Origin: Psettodes erumei
Lineage: Eukaryota > Chordata > Actinopteri > Pleuronectiformes > Psettodidae
Direction of reading: 5' to 3'
NCBI GenBank assembly: GCA_016785225.1
Contig: JAFBJZ010000603.1
Coordinates: forward strand, 1,713,001-1,777,000
Length of the DNA: 64,000 nt
Under the pieces are notes generated by a model that worked only from the letters and a program-made list of their open reading frames with translations, did no database searches and was not told the DNA's origin. The translations under genes were made by a program, and so were the position numbers. How positions within the stretch are numbered: the first letter of the stretch is position 1; every line of letters starts with the position of its first letter. Below, piece after piece: positions 23,926 through 34,907 of this stretch.

Positions 23926-25303
23926 GAGCGACGGTATCTGGCGCAGTCGCCGGATGGGATGGATAGCGAGGGGCCGACGCGCGCCAGCACGAAACCTCTG
24001 ATGAGAGGAGATGCGATTGCTCTATCGGCGATCCCCGCGCGTCAGCGGAGACGTTAGCGCTCTGCGGCGGTGAAATCGGTGCAGAGCGATGAAGAGAGGG
24101 CGAGAGGGAAAATCGTTTATCAGTTTCGTTTTAAATGGCGGAGTTACTCCCGACCCTTCCCTGTGAAGAACTACACAAACAAGTTGTGTAGCGGATTTTT
24201 TATTTCGCGATGATTCGCAGCCCTAGCTACCAAACACTCGCCGGGCTCAGTAAACCTGTCAATCAGTCAGTCAGCCGGTGGCCGACCCGCGCCCGACAGC
24301 GCGCTTCGAACGGGACATTGGGAGTAATCTCCCGAGACAGAAAGGTCAAGACGCGAGAGTCCCCCGCTGAGCACAGCTCAGTGGAACCAGGGTGGCTCTT
24401 CACCCACCCCCCGCCCCCACTGCGAGGCGATAACCTTCCCTCAATTCTCTTTCATTTCACCAAATCCCTTCTCTTGGCATCGCATGAAACACAGCCCATC
24501 TGTGCGTGTCCGCGGCCGCTCGCTCAAGTCCGGGTGCTCGCAACCAGCGCGGGGACGAAGGCCGATTGATGCGGCCGCGCTCGGACGCGTGAGGTTCGCG
24601 GAAATTAAGAGGAAGGCACTCGACCTCCCCCCGGAAACCCGCCACCCCCCAAAAAATCCAGCTTAAATCCCCTCTTTTGCTTTTTAAATCAGGTTTTCCA
24701 AACACCCTCCACTGCTCCGTCCATCCATCCATCTATCCGTCCTCTCAAAATACAATTATTTCAGTAGCCTACAGGGTGTTCATTATGCTCATAGTGCATA
24801 CTCTTAACATACTGTCACACTTATTCTTTGTTGTTTTTTTGCCATACGGAGCAGGATTTTTCTTTCCTGGTCACGGCCGCTACATTATAAGGCATGTGTG
24901 GCGAGCTTTGTTTTCCATTGTAGTTAAATTCAAAGGCGTGAAAAGCCTCCAAAGTCACTTTTGGGAAAGAAAACATCTGCTAAATGGTCACATCTCGCTC
25001 TCGGAACCATAGCTGAACCAGCCTTTACCTGGTGTGCGGCTCAACGCGCGTGTGTGTGTGTGTGTTTGGCAGTGCAGAAACCTTGGCTAACCCCCTCTGT
25101 GCTTCCCAATGTCCTGTCTCTGAAGAGCTATGACCATTAAGCAGCTGTTCGCTTCTAAAGCCACAGAAGAAAAAAAAAAAATGAGAGAGCCGAGAGAATG
25201 CAAATGAGTCGCTCGCATGTGCCAAAACTTCTCCGGAGGGACAGACTGTTGGGTCAGAGACACACGCGGGCACATACAGTAACGGTGCGTGAGCTCGCGC
25301 GCG

Positions 25304-25307
<4 letters not shown>

Positions 25308-25342
<35 letters not shown>
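25308..25342. repeat. (CA)n microsatellite
   Basis: About 17 CA units, preceded by an alternating GCGC tract; a second short CA tract follows at about 25356-25368. Confidence 0.96.
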
Positions 25343-25345
<3 letters not shown>

Positions 25346-26344
25346 CTCGGCCGCCCACACACACACACGTGCAGCTGGGTTAGACTCCCTGTTATGTAGT
25401 GCAAGGATTCTCCCGAGTATCAAATGATCTGGCTGTAACTACATTTCTCTTGGAATGGGAAAGCAGAGGCTTTAGAGTCCAATACATCTGATTAAAGCGA
25501 CTCCAGGTAGAGACCTCTCCCACTGTAACTACCTGTCTCAAGCAACACTTTCCCATTTGTGTTACGGCTTGATGCAGTGCCTCTCTTTCGCGCCGTAATT
25601 GTTCGGTACACGCTCTATTAGAACGAGAGCGCTGTTACAAAGCAGGAGCGGATCGAGCTGCGCTCTGGGACAAGGACATTGTTTTTAAGGACACTTCAGA
25701 TCTGTTGGTGAAAGCGGGTCCTTTTTGCGCAGCTGTCCGCGGCGCTGGAACCTCCCCAACGGTACTGAAGGTGAGGGGAGGACGGAGAGCGCGACCGCGC
25801 GCATGCGGGACTGCACTTTGTGTCATGAGCAGCGAGGGAGGCCCGCGCTCCGTTGACCTCCGCCGGGCCTGAACGAGCCGTCGAGCGAATGAGCGTAAAA
25901 ATGGCGACAAACGACTGCACGCGTCATCAAAGGAACAACAGAAATGGACTTGTAGGTTTTTTGTGTGTGTGCCGTGACGCGCAGTGATACGCATTACTCT
26001 GATGCGTCCCTCTTTTTCCTGGAGATGTGATTAGTGGATCCCAGAGTCAGCCTCTGTATAACGAGGATGTATGGTGAAAGGTATAAAGCATTTGATGTTA
26101 TTTTCTTCTGTGCCCTAGTTTTATTTATACTCTGATTTACAGCGGGCCGACAGTAGTCATTCTTCGCCCCCGTGGATGAAAGATTTTTGCGAATTTTTTT
26201 TTTTTTGGTATTCGTGCGAATCGTCCCGTGCGCACAGGTACTCCCTCGCGCTCCCTCCCTAATAAGAGCTTAACCTTATTAATCACATTAGTGTGCCGAG
26301 GGCTGGCTCTGGCGACGCTCGCTCGTGCGGACGCGCGCTCGGAC

Positions 26345-26415
26345 GTGCGCGCACAGGCAGAGGCATGTCAATCTGTCATTAGTTAATAGCTCATTAGCAC
26401 AAGGTGATTAATTAC
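26345..26415. promoter_or_regulatory. Dense TAAT/ATTA cluster, conserved-element-like
   Basis: Within 70 bases the sequence carries cattagttaatagctc, cattagcaca and gattaattac, that is, at least five ATTA/TAAT cores, between GC-rich flanks. Such density is typical of homeodomain-bound enhancers. The reading is by appearance only. Confidence 0.3.
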
Positions 26416-28539
26416 TCTGGCAGGGTGTGTGTGTGTGGGGGGGTAAAGGAGGAAGGAAAAGGACCGTGGAGACAACAAGGCTTTTCACTGAGGGAAAAGA
26501 GCGAGAGCTTGTGTGTGTGTGGGGGGGGGGGGTGAAAAACCGCTAACCTCCACTCGCATCTCGTAGAACAGTTTCGCCGTGGTCGATTCTTGGCTTCTGT
26601 AGCCTGTACCGCGAGGGCCATCCACGGCACGCATGTGTTGTGTGCGCGCGCGTGTGCACGCGGCTGTCCGCCTCCTCCTGGAGGTGTTTTGCTGGCCTGT
26701 GTTTTTTTCCCCCCCCCCATGTCTCACGGGGATCAGCTGTAAAGGTTAACTAGTCTTTTCTTAAGCTTTCAGCCTCATGACAAATGACCATGTTCAACCC
26801 ATGGGGGCACCTTATGGCACACCTCTCTCTCTCTCTCTCTCTTCCCCCCCGTCTGCACATGCTCTCCCTCACTGTTTCAGTTTCAGGAGGCAGGTAGGAG
26901 GAGAAACAAGAGGTGGTGGGCGGATGGAAACAGGCAAAGGTAAGAGGGGAAAAAAGAAGAACAAAAGTGTCACTGAGGGAAGAAAGGAATCGTCAGGTGA
27001 AGAGACAGAAAAATACCCCCCCCCCTAAAAAAAAAAGAGGAAATAACATGCTAGGAGCGAATTAATCATCATCGCTCGCAGACGGAACCGCCTCGTTTGA
27101 GGTTCAGAACCCCGACGTTAAGCTCAGTCTGTGACAGAGTTAAAGGAAAGCGAGGAGCGTAATAGGCCTGCGACGGCCCGGCTTCCTCTTCACCTCATCG
27201 TGTTCCACGCCCGTATGACCTTTTTCTTCTCTTGTTCCTTCGCCGTGTTCTCCTTCCCCCTCGCGCCCTCGACGCTGAAGCGCGGCGGTCCGGACGGATT
27301 CTCTCGTGAGCCGCACTCAGCGGGAGCCTGCGCCTTATATATATGGTTATACAGGTATGCCAGGTATAATGATGCTGAATGGCATTGATAAATAACCTGC
27401 GTGAGAAAACGTATCACTCCGCCTCCGCGCACGCACATGTGGCTCGCGCCAGCGTGCATACGTGTGCGCATGATGGAGTATTACAAGGTGTTGTCAAGAA
27501 AGCAATTTGTTTCTGTGTCAGATGGGTTTTTTTTTTATCATGACAAATCGACAAGCGCCTCATCTAGAAAATTCCGGGCGACTCCTCCCGCCGATTCCAC
27601 CTGGGCCGTGCTCCCGACTTTAATATGATGAAGTCATCGCCGCGAACCAGCCCTCCCCCCCCTCTACTGTAAATCGAGTCTCGACACCTGCGCGGCCGGC
27701 CCCGCGCGCAGGCGGCTCGGCGCGTGCGCGCCGCGGTGCATCTGCGACTCGTTGAGGGTGATAGATGGCGTCTGAGAATGTCACAGGTAGAAAATGGGGT
27801 AGAAAATGAGGCTGACAGCCGTCCTCTGGAGTGGTGGCTCCGGGGGGTTGGCCTTTACCGCTCATGTCCTCCTCCCTCCTCCACCTCGAGCACACGCCGC
27901 ACGCCACAACTCTGTACTTACTCCTACGTGTGTGTGTGTGTCGCTTCCTCTATTTATCGAAATTGCACCATTAACTGTCTTAAATACGCTTCATCCTCGC
28001 GATTGTCGAGTTACCTCTGAGCGTACGTTGAAAGATGAGCTGCTCGGATGATGCAGGGCTTCGTAATATCTGATAAGGGGCAAGTGGCGTGTCTGGAAGT
28101 CGTCGGTAACGCCGCGACCACGCGAGCATTCGAGGCTGCGGATGACCTCAGTCTCAGCCCACCCCCGGTCGACGTGTGACAGGATGTGTGCCCTCTGCTG
28201 GGCGCCGCGTGGACGTCCGCTCACCTGCTTAACCCGCCACCTGAGCCGGTGGCCCGAGCCCGCGAGGGTGGCAGGGGGAGGAGACTCGCCGCGTTGACCT
28301 AGTTTGACGTCGCCAGTTCCTCCCTATCCTTTGTGCGGGGACGCAATTATTCACTGCTTACCCGAACGCGAAAACGATCTCTAACGTTTCTTCTCAAGTC
28401 GTGATGGGGGAGGTTGGCGTTTGGTTTGCTGGGCGAGAGTTCCGTCAGATGCGGTTTCTGCGCGGCTGCTGTCCTCCGTCGCCGCTTGACACTCTTCTTT
28501 TCCCTATTCCGGGACATTATATGTTCAATGTGCGTGCAC

Positions 28540-29004
28540 CCGCGTGAGATCTGACATATTACTGGCTTCATCGCCGCCGCGTCCTCTGCCCTTCCCCTGT
28601 CTCTGCTTCACCGCCTTGTCTCTTTCTCCTTCTACCCTCGACCCCCGGCATCCCCCTCCTCCCACCTCGCCTCGTCCTTTCCTCGCCCCCCTGTGCCGCC
28701 CGGTCCCTCGTGCCTCCCACGTCTCATTTTATCCTTTCCCGTCTCTGTGTCCCCTTCGCCTTTGGTGTGCATGTTTTGTCACATTCCCATGATTCTGTCA
28801 CTCTTTCACTCTCCGGCGCTCGTGGGCTCCACGGCGTGCTCATTGCCACCTCCTCCTCCTCCTCCCCCCCCTTTTTTTCCCTTACCGCTACGCTGTCCCT
28901 CTTTCGCTGTCTCACCCCTAACCCTTTTCTCTCTCCCTTTGGCTCATTCGTTTGCTCCCGCCGTCATCCTTCCTCCCCCTCCATCTCGGCGGTGCGGCGC
29001 TGCT

Positions 29005-29038
<34 letters not shown>

Positions 29039-29120
29039 GAGGAGGAGGAGAGAGAGCGCGAGTGAGTGTGCGCGCGCGTGTGTGTGTGTTGAGTCTGCTC
29101 TCAGTCTCAGCTGTGGGCAG
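28540..29120 (+). promoter_or_regulatory. tenm2: Candidate internal promoter region of tenm2
   Basis: A C/T-rich, CpG-containing block about 450 bp long passes into a (GA)n tract at 29006-29035, then GGA repeats and an alternating GCGCGTGTGT stretch at 29069-29090. No TATA box is evident. The block is followed by 770 bp of GC-rich sequence with a good phase-1 splice donor at 29890. Together these look like a CpG-type promoter and 5' exon. Start-site position cannot be read from sequence. Confidence 0.35.
29006..29049. repeat. (GA)n and (GGA)n purine tract
   Basis: About 15 GA units followed by GGA units, all purine on the plus strand. Such mirror-symmetric purine tracts can form triplex DNA and bind GAGA-type factors. 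It lies at the upstream edge of the candidate 5' exon. Confidence 0.93.
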
Positions 29121-29255
29121 ATGGAGGATGGAGCCGCAGCCACATCTCTCCTTCTCTTCTGCTCTGCCTGCCACGGGCTGAAAGGCGCTCTCTTCTTCAC
29201 TCGGCGTCTCCTCATCCATCCGTTCCCCTCTGCCCGCGCTGGCCTCGATCTGTGA
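29121..29255 (+). CDS. Possible upstream ORF of 44 codons in the candidate 5' leader
   Basis: An ATG at 29121 opens a 44-codon frame, starting MEDGAAATSLLLF, that stops at 29253-29255, well before the ATG at 29839. A second ATG at 29128 in another frame stops near 29181. If the alternative first exon is real, these would be upstream ORFs able to lower or regulate translation. The hydrophobic middle could equally be a chance frame. No homologue is recognised. Confidence 0.2.
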   Translation: MEDGAAATSLLLFCSACHGLKGALFFTRRLLIHPFPSARAGLDL

Positions 29256-29838
29256 CGGGCCGAGCGAAAAAAGAGGACCGAGGACTGGAAACAGGAGGGA
29301 GAGAGGAGGAAAAGAAAAAGAAAAAGACCTGCAGTCTCCTGGAAAAAAAGGGGGAGAGCTGTGCAGGGGCATTGGGCTCATCCTTTTACCCTCCGGTGTT
29401 TCGGTGTGTGGCATTCGTCTCTGCGGCGCGACAGCTACACGTGTGCGAGTGTGTCGATCCACGCCGCGCGCGCGTGTGTGTGTGTGCGCGCGTGTGTGCG
29501 TCTCTCTCTGTCGGGCTCCGGCTCTTTCTCTCTCTCTCTCTCCCTCCCTCCCTCCTCCTGCACGGTGCTCTGGCACTCAGCTCGTGGATCGTGCTTCACA
29601 GAGCTCGCTGCAAACAGACGGAGAGGGGAGAAGAAAGGGAAACAGGAGCGAAGAAGAGCAAGAGGCGGCGGAGAGACAACCGACGGCCGAGGACCGGGGG
29701 CGAAAGGGGGGAAAAAGCGGGGCGCGAAAGATTGAGAACCAACAAAAGAGGACTCTTCAGGGAGCGGAGAGGAGTGGAGCGTGGAGGAGAGGAGATAAGG
29801 GTCGAGGGTTAATCAGAAAGAGAGACGAGGACGGAGCG

Positions 29839-29890
29839 ATGCATCACTCGGGCAACACAGGAAGAACCAAGACCCTCTCTCATGAGACAG
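29839..29890 (+). CDS. tenm2: Candidate alternative first coding exon of tenm2
   Basis: This is the end of a GC-rich exon-like block. The ATG at 29839 has G at -3, is the only ATG I see between 29256 and the donor, and encodes MHHSGNTGRTKTLSHET plus one base. A good donor (acag/gtaaga) follows at 29891. The phase at the donor is 1, the same as the teneurin exon at 3368. It could therefore splice to the next downstream tenm2 exon and give a protein lacking the intracellular part encoded upstream. The short peptide is basic, without signal or membrane character. The frame is also open upstream with no stop until before 29404, so ATG choice is inferred. Chance phase agreement is one in three. 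It might alternatively be a non-coding or unrelated transcript start. Confidence 0.38.
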
Positions 29891-30148
29891 GTAAGACCCT
29901 CGGACGCTTCTTTGTCACCACGGCGGGCGGACGGCATTGTGCTACATTTGCGCCACACAACAGAGTAAGGAACAATGGAGCGTCGCTGTAACTTGTCTGT
30001 AGCCTGTCCCCGCGTTTCTTCTGCTGTGGGTGGACGCATGCTGAAAACCAAAGTGGCACACAGCGTCTGATTTTTGAAAAAAAAAAATTTCAACCTATAC
30101 GTCTTGGATGCTTGTCTGGAATATAGGTTATAGACACATATGGTGAAC

Positions 30149-30172
30149 TGTGTGTGTGTGTGTGTGTGTGTG
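30149..30172. repeat. (TG)n microsatellite
   Basis: About 12 TG units in the tenm2 intron. Confidence 0.95.
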
Positions 30173-31211
30173 GAGGATGTGTGTGTGCGGCGGAGGCGGT
30201 GATCAAACGGCATACATCTGAATAGAACTTGGCTTTGATGTGCGCTTGAAGTTATGATTGGCATCCGCGAATGCCAGCATGTGCCGCTCGCATCGGCGCG
30301 CGAGTCCCCCCTGTGCGCGCGCACGCGTGTGTTTTTCCGGTCATTGATTTGAAGTCGGTGCGGGTGGGAGCGCACCCTCGCGTGTCAGCCCCCCCACCCC
30401 CCCAGCTTTCTGGTGAGCAATTGATGGTAATTACTGTGATTGACAAGCAGCTGATGGCGAGAAACGGACGGGACACGGGTCGCCCTGCTCCACGTCGAAT
30501 CCATAATTTATTCACGTGCGTGTTCCTCAGTATTTACAAGGTTATTTCTCGGCATTTGACTCTCTGATTTCAAAGCAGACTAACTGAAGATACGGAGGTG
30601 TGACTTGGCTTAAATTTAAAAATCAAGCCGGTCTGATTTGTTGCGCGCCGCGTGTGCGAACGCGCAAGGGGGGCATGTTTTGTGCGGCCGTACGGTTCGA
30701 CGGAACAGTTTGACCTGAAGCGGGAAAGGTTAAAGCGCGTCTGCCGTTCATCCGTGGCGTGTGTGTGTGTGTGTGTCGGTGTTTGCGCGCGTGATTGCAC
30801 GGCGGGCGCGAGGGGAATTGCTCGCGCTCATCGGGGCTAATCAAACAGCTCCCACAGACAATCACAGCGTGGCACACGCCCCTTTCTGCGGCGCCGACAC
30901 ATCTGCCTCCCGTCTGAACAAGCCGCACGGGCACGCTGGGTATGGGCGGTTTTGTTTTTGTGCTCTTTTTGTTCCTGCAAAAGATAAAGGCAACATTGTC
31001 TAAGGAAATGCAGTCCTTTCACAAGCTCACACGTACAAGCTCCCCCGAAACCGCCCACATGCATGTACACGCATACACAAAGACACCCACCAAAACACAA
31101 ACACACACACACATCTGTTACACGGATCCGGCCCAGCGGTGGATAAATGTGCCTTTCTGATTGCTGCCACAGACAGGACGTGATTGGCATGGCAGACCAG
31201 GGAATTAGCCA

Positions 31212-31225
31212 TGGTTTCCATGGTG
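31212..31225. promoter_or_regulatory. RFX X-box palindrome
   Basis: GTTTCC-AT-GGTGAC fits the X-box pattern GTNNCC-AT-GGNNAC and lies within the wider near-palindrome ccatggtttccatgg. The surrounding 31140-31300 is non-repetitive, with cagctgattaatt-type AT-rich cores nearby (gactaattagg at 31223). It is a plausible enhancer element; the evidence is motif only. Confidence 0.4.
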
Positions 31226-32491
31226 ACTAATTAGGAGGGTCCTGACTGGTGGGTTTATGAAGACAGATGACAGATCGGTGGTTCACTTCCTGATTTGCAG
31301 AGCGGGTGGTCCCATTGGCTAGAAGGACCCCCCCGCCGTCGGAGACGGACGGAGCCTCTGTAGGCCACCTCACGCGTGTCCGGCTGCCGCCAAACACGCA
31401 CAAACGCTTTTGAATCTCGGGATTCATTTTCACGCCAAACTCGAAGCCCCCCCCAAAAAAACCGCAGGTGCGTGTTTTGGGGTAACATTACGCTGAACAC
31501 ACACATTCATTCCAACTTGTGCTCAGATAGAAGGCAAGCGTAGCACACGCCGCCACATTTGCTCTGCTGCCACGCGCTGTATGTATATTTACAGACTCAT
31601 TTCCTCTCATGTGAGAATAAACAAGTCAGATGCGCGCACACACACAGTTGTGCTGATGATGTAGCTATAGGCCATGTGAGAGAGAAATCGGCGCGATCGG
31701 GTCCATCTGTGGCAGAGGAAGAGGAAGGCGAGCGAGGGAGAGAGACAGAGTGAGCTCCATCTGTGGGCACCTGCCCTTCCTCCAGGCGACCATCCCTTTT
31801 TCTCTCAACTGCCAACAAGATCTGTGGTTGCACAGGTGCACTTGTTTGTGTGTGTGTGTTTTGATTTACAAATCCAAGGATGATTTGTCTTATTGGAAAA
31901 AAGTCTGAAACTCATCGTGAAGAATTTGCGAATTTCACATAAAAGTAGTTGTTTTTTTTTTAATTTTAAATCAAAAGGAGTGAGCATCTTCTTCTCATAC
32001 CCTCAGTCACAGCTCTTTTTCACTGCAAGCGTTTTCATGCCCCGAAGCGGGAAGAGTCGCACAGGTGTAATTAATAACCCGGTATTCCACGTTTTTGACT
32101 TTGATATTATGCGTGTTTGTTTATCGCTTTGGCTTCCTGGAACATCCTTAGCATTATTAGCTGCACCTGTGCGTTTCCTGCTGCGGCTAATTAAAACGTA
32201 TGGCATGAGTCAGGCTCTATTTTTCTTTTAATGTGCTGTGCTTTTGTAAATACACCGTGTGCAAACGGTGCACTTTTTTTTTCCTCCTTTTTCTTTTTTT
32301 AAACAACCAATACCGCACATCTACTACCAACCGATACTCACAGTACCATAAATAATTGATGCTCCCGGACACATGTGATCCAGCCTACAACACGCTGTCG
32401 GACACCTTAAAAACACACTGCCGGAGAAAGCGGTGTTAACAGGTAGAGGAGAGTGAGCCTTCCCCTCCATTTCATTTAGCTGTCCATCCTG

Positions 32492-32524
<33 letters not shown>
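32492..32524. repeat. (CT)n microsatellite
   Basis: About 16 CT units serve as the pyrimidine tract in front of a CAG acceptor at 32531-32533. Confidence 0.95.
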
Positions 32525-32527
<3 letters not shown>

Positions 32528-32533
32528 CCTCAG

Positions 32534-32566
32534 TCAAGCACCAGCTCCACCTAATGGCCCCTACAG
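32534..32566 (+). CDS. tenm2: Candidate 33-nt microexon, phase 1-1, possibly tenm2
   Basis: A CT-repeat pyrimidine tract and CAG precede 32534, and cag/gtactg follows 32566. The 33 nt are 11 codons. In phase 1 they are open and read VKHQLHLMAPT, with the first codon completed by a G from the teneurin exon, and they exit in phase 1. Inclusion would keep the teneurin frame. A (CA)n tract starts about 6 bases after the donor core; CA repeats next to donors are known hnRNP L binding sites that regulate exon use. I recognise no known teneurin peptide here. The acceptor is formed by a microsatellite, so a chance pseudo-exon is quite possible. Confidence 0.25.
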
Positions 32567-32572
32567 GTACTG

Positions 32573-32573
32573 A

Positions 32574-32605
<32 letters not shown>
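32573..32605. repeat. (AC)n microsatellite
   Basis: About 16 AC units close downstream of the 33-nt exon candidate's donor. Confidence 0.95.
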
Positions 32606-32606
<1 letters not shown>

Positions 32607-33806
32607 CATTCACAGATGCTGACAGGCACACACACACACTTTGATTAAAATGGCTGGAGCACGATTCCATTTCGCCACGACGAGAGCGGTAGTTAGAGAG
32701 CCGCCGAGATAATGGCCCGTGATTTTTGGGGGGTCGGATGCTATTTATTGGAACCTAACCCCATTCGAGCGGGAGGCGGAGGTGGGGAGAGAGAAGGCCG
32801 CGCGGGGAGAGGTGATTGGAAGAGGCACGCAGAAAGGGGCGGGGGGGAACGAAACCCAAAAAAACGAAACGGCGAGGCGATTGAAGAAGACGCGCGTGTC
32901 ACGGCTAAACAAATAAGCATGTGTGGGAACAGATGGTAATAAAGTTCTCTGCTACGAGACTAGTGGCTCTTTGGCGCGCACGCGCCGACGCACACGCACC
33001 CACACGGACCCACGAACGCACAGCTTGATTATGCAGAGTACTGGGCCGTGAGTCATTAAGACTTTGCCTCGGTGAAGCTGACTGGAAAGTGAGCAGCGAC
33101 AGTCATCCACAAAGGGCCGGTCAACAAGCAGTCATCCCTCTCTCTCTCTCTTTACTCCGTCCATCTGTCTCTGTCTGCTCCGCTCCCTCTCCCTCTTTGT
33201 TTCCACCTATTTTGGCCTCTTTACTGACTCCTCTGTTCTCCCCACCCACTGCCTCTCTCCTTCCTTCTCCCCTCATCTTCTTTCTCTGCTTCACTTTGTC
33301 CATTCCGCTCCCTGTTCCCCTCCTGCTTTAGGAAAATGAGTTTTTTCGCTGCTTTCAGTTTTTTTTTTTTTTTTTTTCCATCCAGCGTTCTTTAAGCCAA
33401 AATGTGTGTGTATTTATGTGTGTGTTTGCGTGTGTGTCGATGTGTGAGGGCAATGTGTCCTCAATCACAGTGAAAGCATTTGTTTCCCTCCGCCGGTGGA
33501 GATAGATTATGTATTTCACTCCTTTTCTCGCATTGGCTTTTTTTTTTTCTCTCTCTCTCTCTCTCTCCCTCCATCACGTGTTTGTCCTCCCCAGTCAAGG
33601 TCAGCTGGAAGATTGCTTTCAGCCCCCTGTGTCCCCCCGCCACGCACCATGCTTTATTGTATGTACTGCCGTCAGCTCCTCTGTGTTTGTGCATAATACA
33701 TGCGGCCGTGTGGGCATGTTTGAAATCACGGGAAAAGGGGCTTGCGTTTTGTTTTTTTGTTGTTGTTGTATTGTTCCATCTGTGCCGTCTTTTATCAGGT
33801 GGCGGC

Positions 33807-33834
33807 GTGTGTGTGTGTGTGTGTGTGTGTGTGT
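33807..33834. repeat. (GT)n microsatellite
   Basis: About 14 GT units in the intron, following ggtggcg. Confidence 0.95.
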
Positions 33835-34867
33835 CACACGCTGATGGAAAAGCAGTCAGTCGGGAGTCAATCTCAGTTTTGGAGTCGGCTTGGAGAGAGA
33901 AATGGAAATCGTTCAGATTAACGCGGCTGATCTTAAAACGCTGGGATCGCAGACTGTTTATTATTGAACCCTCTTAAAAAGTAAAATGTTTCAAAAAGGT
34001 CTCCTCACAATTTTTACAGACGCTTTTTCCTATGTAAATATTTAATGCATTTATTGATTTCTAGAGTGTGTGTCTGTGTGTGTGTGTGCACGTGTCTGTC
34101 TTCTATATAGCGTGTGGCTTTTTTTTTTCTGCATGGACGGTCGGAGGTATTAATTTTCACAGTGGTGATTTGGGTGAGTAAAGGGCTGGCAAGCTAACTG
34201 GTGCTCTCAGCACGCTCCTGGGCACGCGCGCGCACGCACGTGAGTGTGTGTTTGCGTGCGTGCGTCCGATCGGCGGGCTGGCTGGTTTCACGCTTCGCCG
34301 CCCTGGCTGCTCATCCATGTGTGCCATCTGCATGTGGCGCTGCCATGTGTGTCACCTATACCCCGACGTATCCCGCCCGCTCTCGTATCTGCAGCCACCC
34401 CCCCGCCCACGCCTGACGCCGTCTGATCGCTGTCCTCTTATCGCCGGCGTTTCGCGCTTTTTCGCTTAAAACGATCCTTCTCGCAACGGGAAGAAGGCAA
34501 ACAAAGGCTGACGTTGCAGTTAATTTAAACCCTCTCGCTTACTCTCCGCTGCATATTAATAAAGAAGAGGAATATATATTTTTTACATGGTTATTCATCA
34601 TCTTCATTCACCTTTTAATTTTCCTCTAAGCAAGAAAGCGTCATATCCTCAGTCAGCGCGACTGTGTAGGATGCGGTGTTATCCCATTTGTTATGCAACG
34701 CTAACGCTCTAAGTGATCGATCCATGCCGGAGCTAACTATGTGACAGATGAAAGTGTCACAATTACAGTCATGTTGAAGTGACAAATTGATCCCAGCATT
34801 TCTGCTGGAGAGGAGTTTTTGTCTTGGAGGTGCCATTGTTCATCCACACAGCCTCATTATACCTTCT

Positions 34868-34890
34868 GGGGCGGCGGCGGCGGCGGCAGC
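34868..34890. repeat. (CGG)n trinucleotide tract
   Basis: Six to seven CGG units with one CAG interruption. It directly abuts a tandem AP-1 motif pair and lies in the intron. Confidence 0.9.
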
Positions 34891-34892
34891 GG

Positions 34893-34907
34893 TGACTCAT
34901 TGACTCA
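34893..34907. promoter_or_regulatory. Two AP-1 (TRE) sites in tandem
   Basis: TGACTCA occurs at 34893-34899 and again at 34901-34907, one base apart. TGACTCA is the FOS/JUN consensus. Tight tandem copies beside a CGG tract are unlikely to be pure repeat expansion and may mark an activity-responsive element. Motif evidence only. Confidence 0.35.

Larger units (their letters stand above)
23926..28539 (+). other. tenm2: intron segment between the copia fossil and the candidate internal promoter
   Basis: No coding sequence is recognised. A (CA)n tract lies at 25308-25342, TG/G runs at 26425-26443 and 26511-26532, and a (CT)n tract at 26823-26842. CpG-rich patches occur at 24250-24610, 25690-25880 and 27670-27740. 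A candidate conserved AT-rich block is at 26345-26415. A strong acceptor/donor pair encloses 26881-26939 (see findings). Long open frames are compositional. Confidence 0.55.
29891..32533 (+). other. tenm2: intron segment after the candidate alternative first exon
   Basis: No coding sequence is recognised. (TG)n tracts occur at 30149-30172 and 30758-30776. An RFX-type X-box lies at 31212-31225 within a non-repetitive block (31140-31300). AT-rich, TAAT-bearing sequence is found at 32060-32230. A (CT)n tract at 32492-32524 forms the pyrimidine tract of the 33-nt exon candidate. Confidence 0.55.

Noticed and set aside
28944..29576. 210-codon minus-strand frame
   Set aside because: Encoded by GA and GT repeats of the candidate leader.
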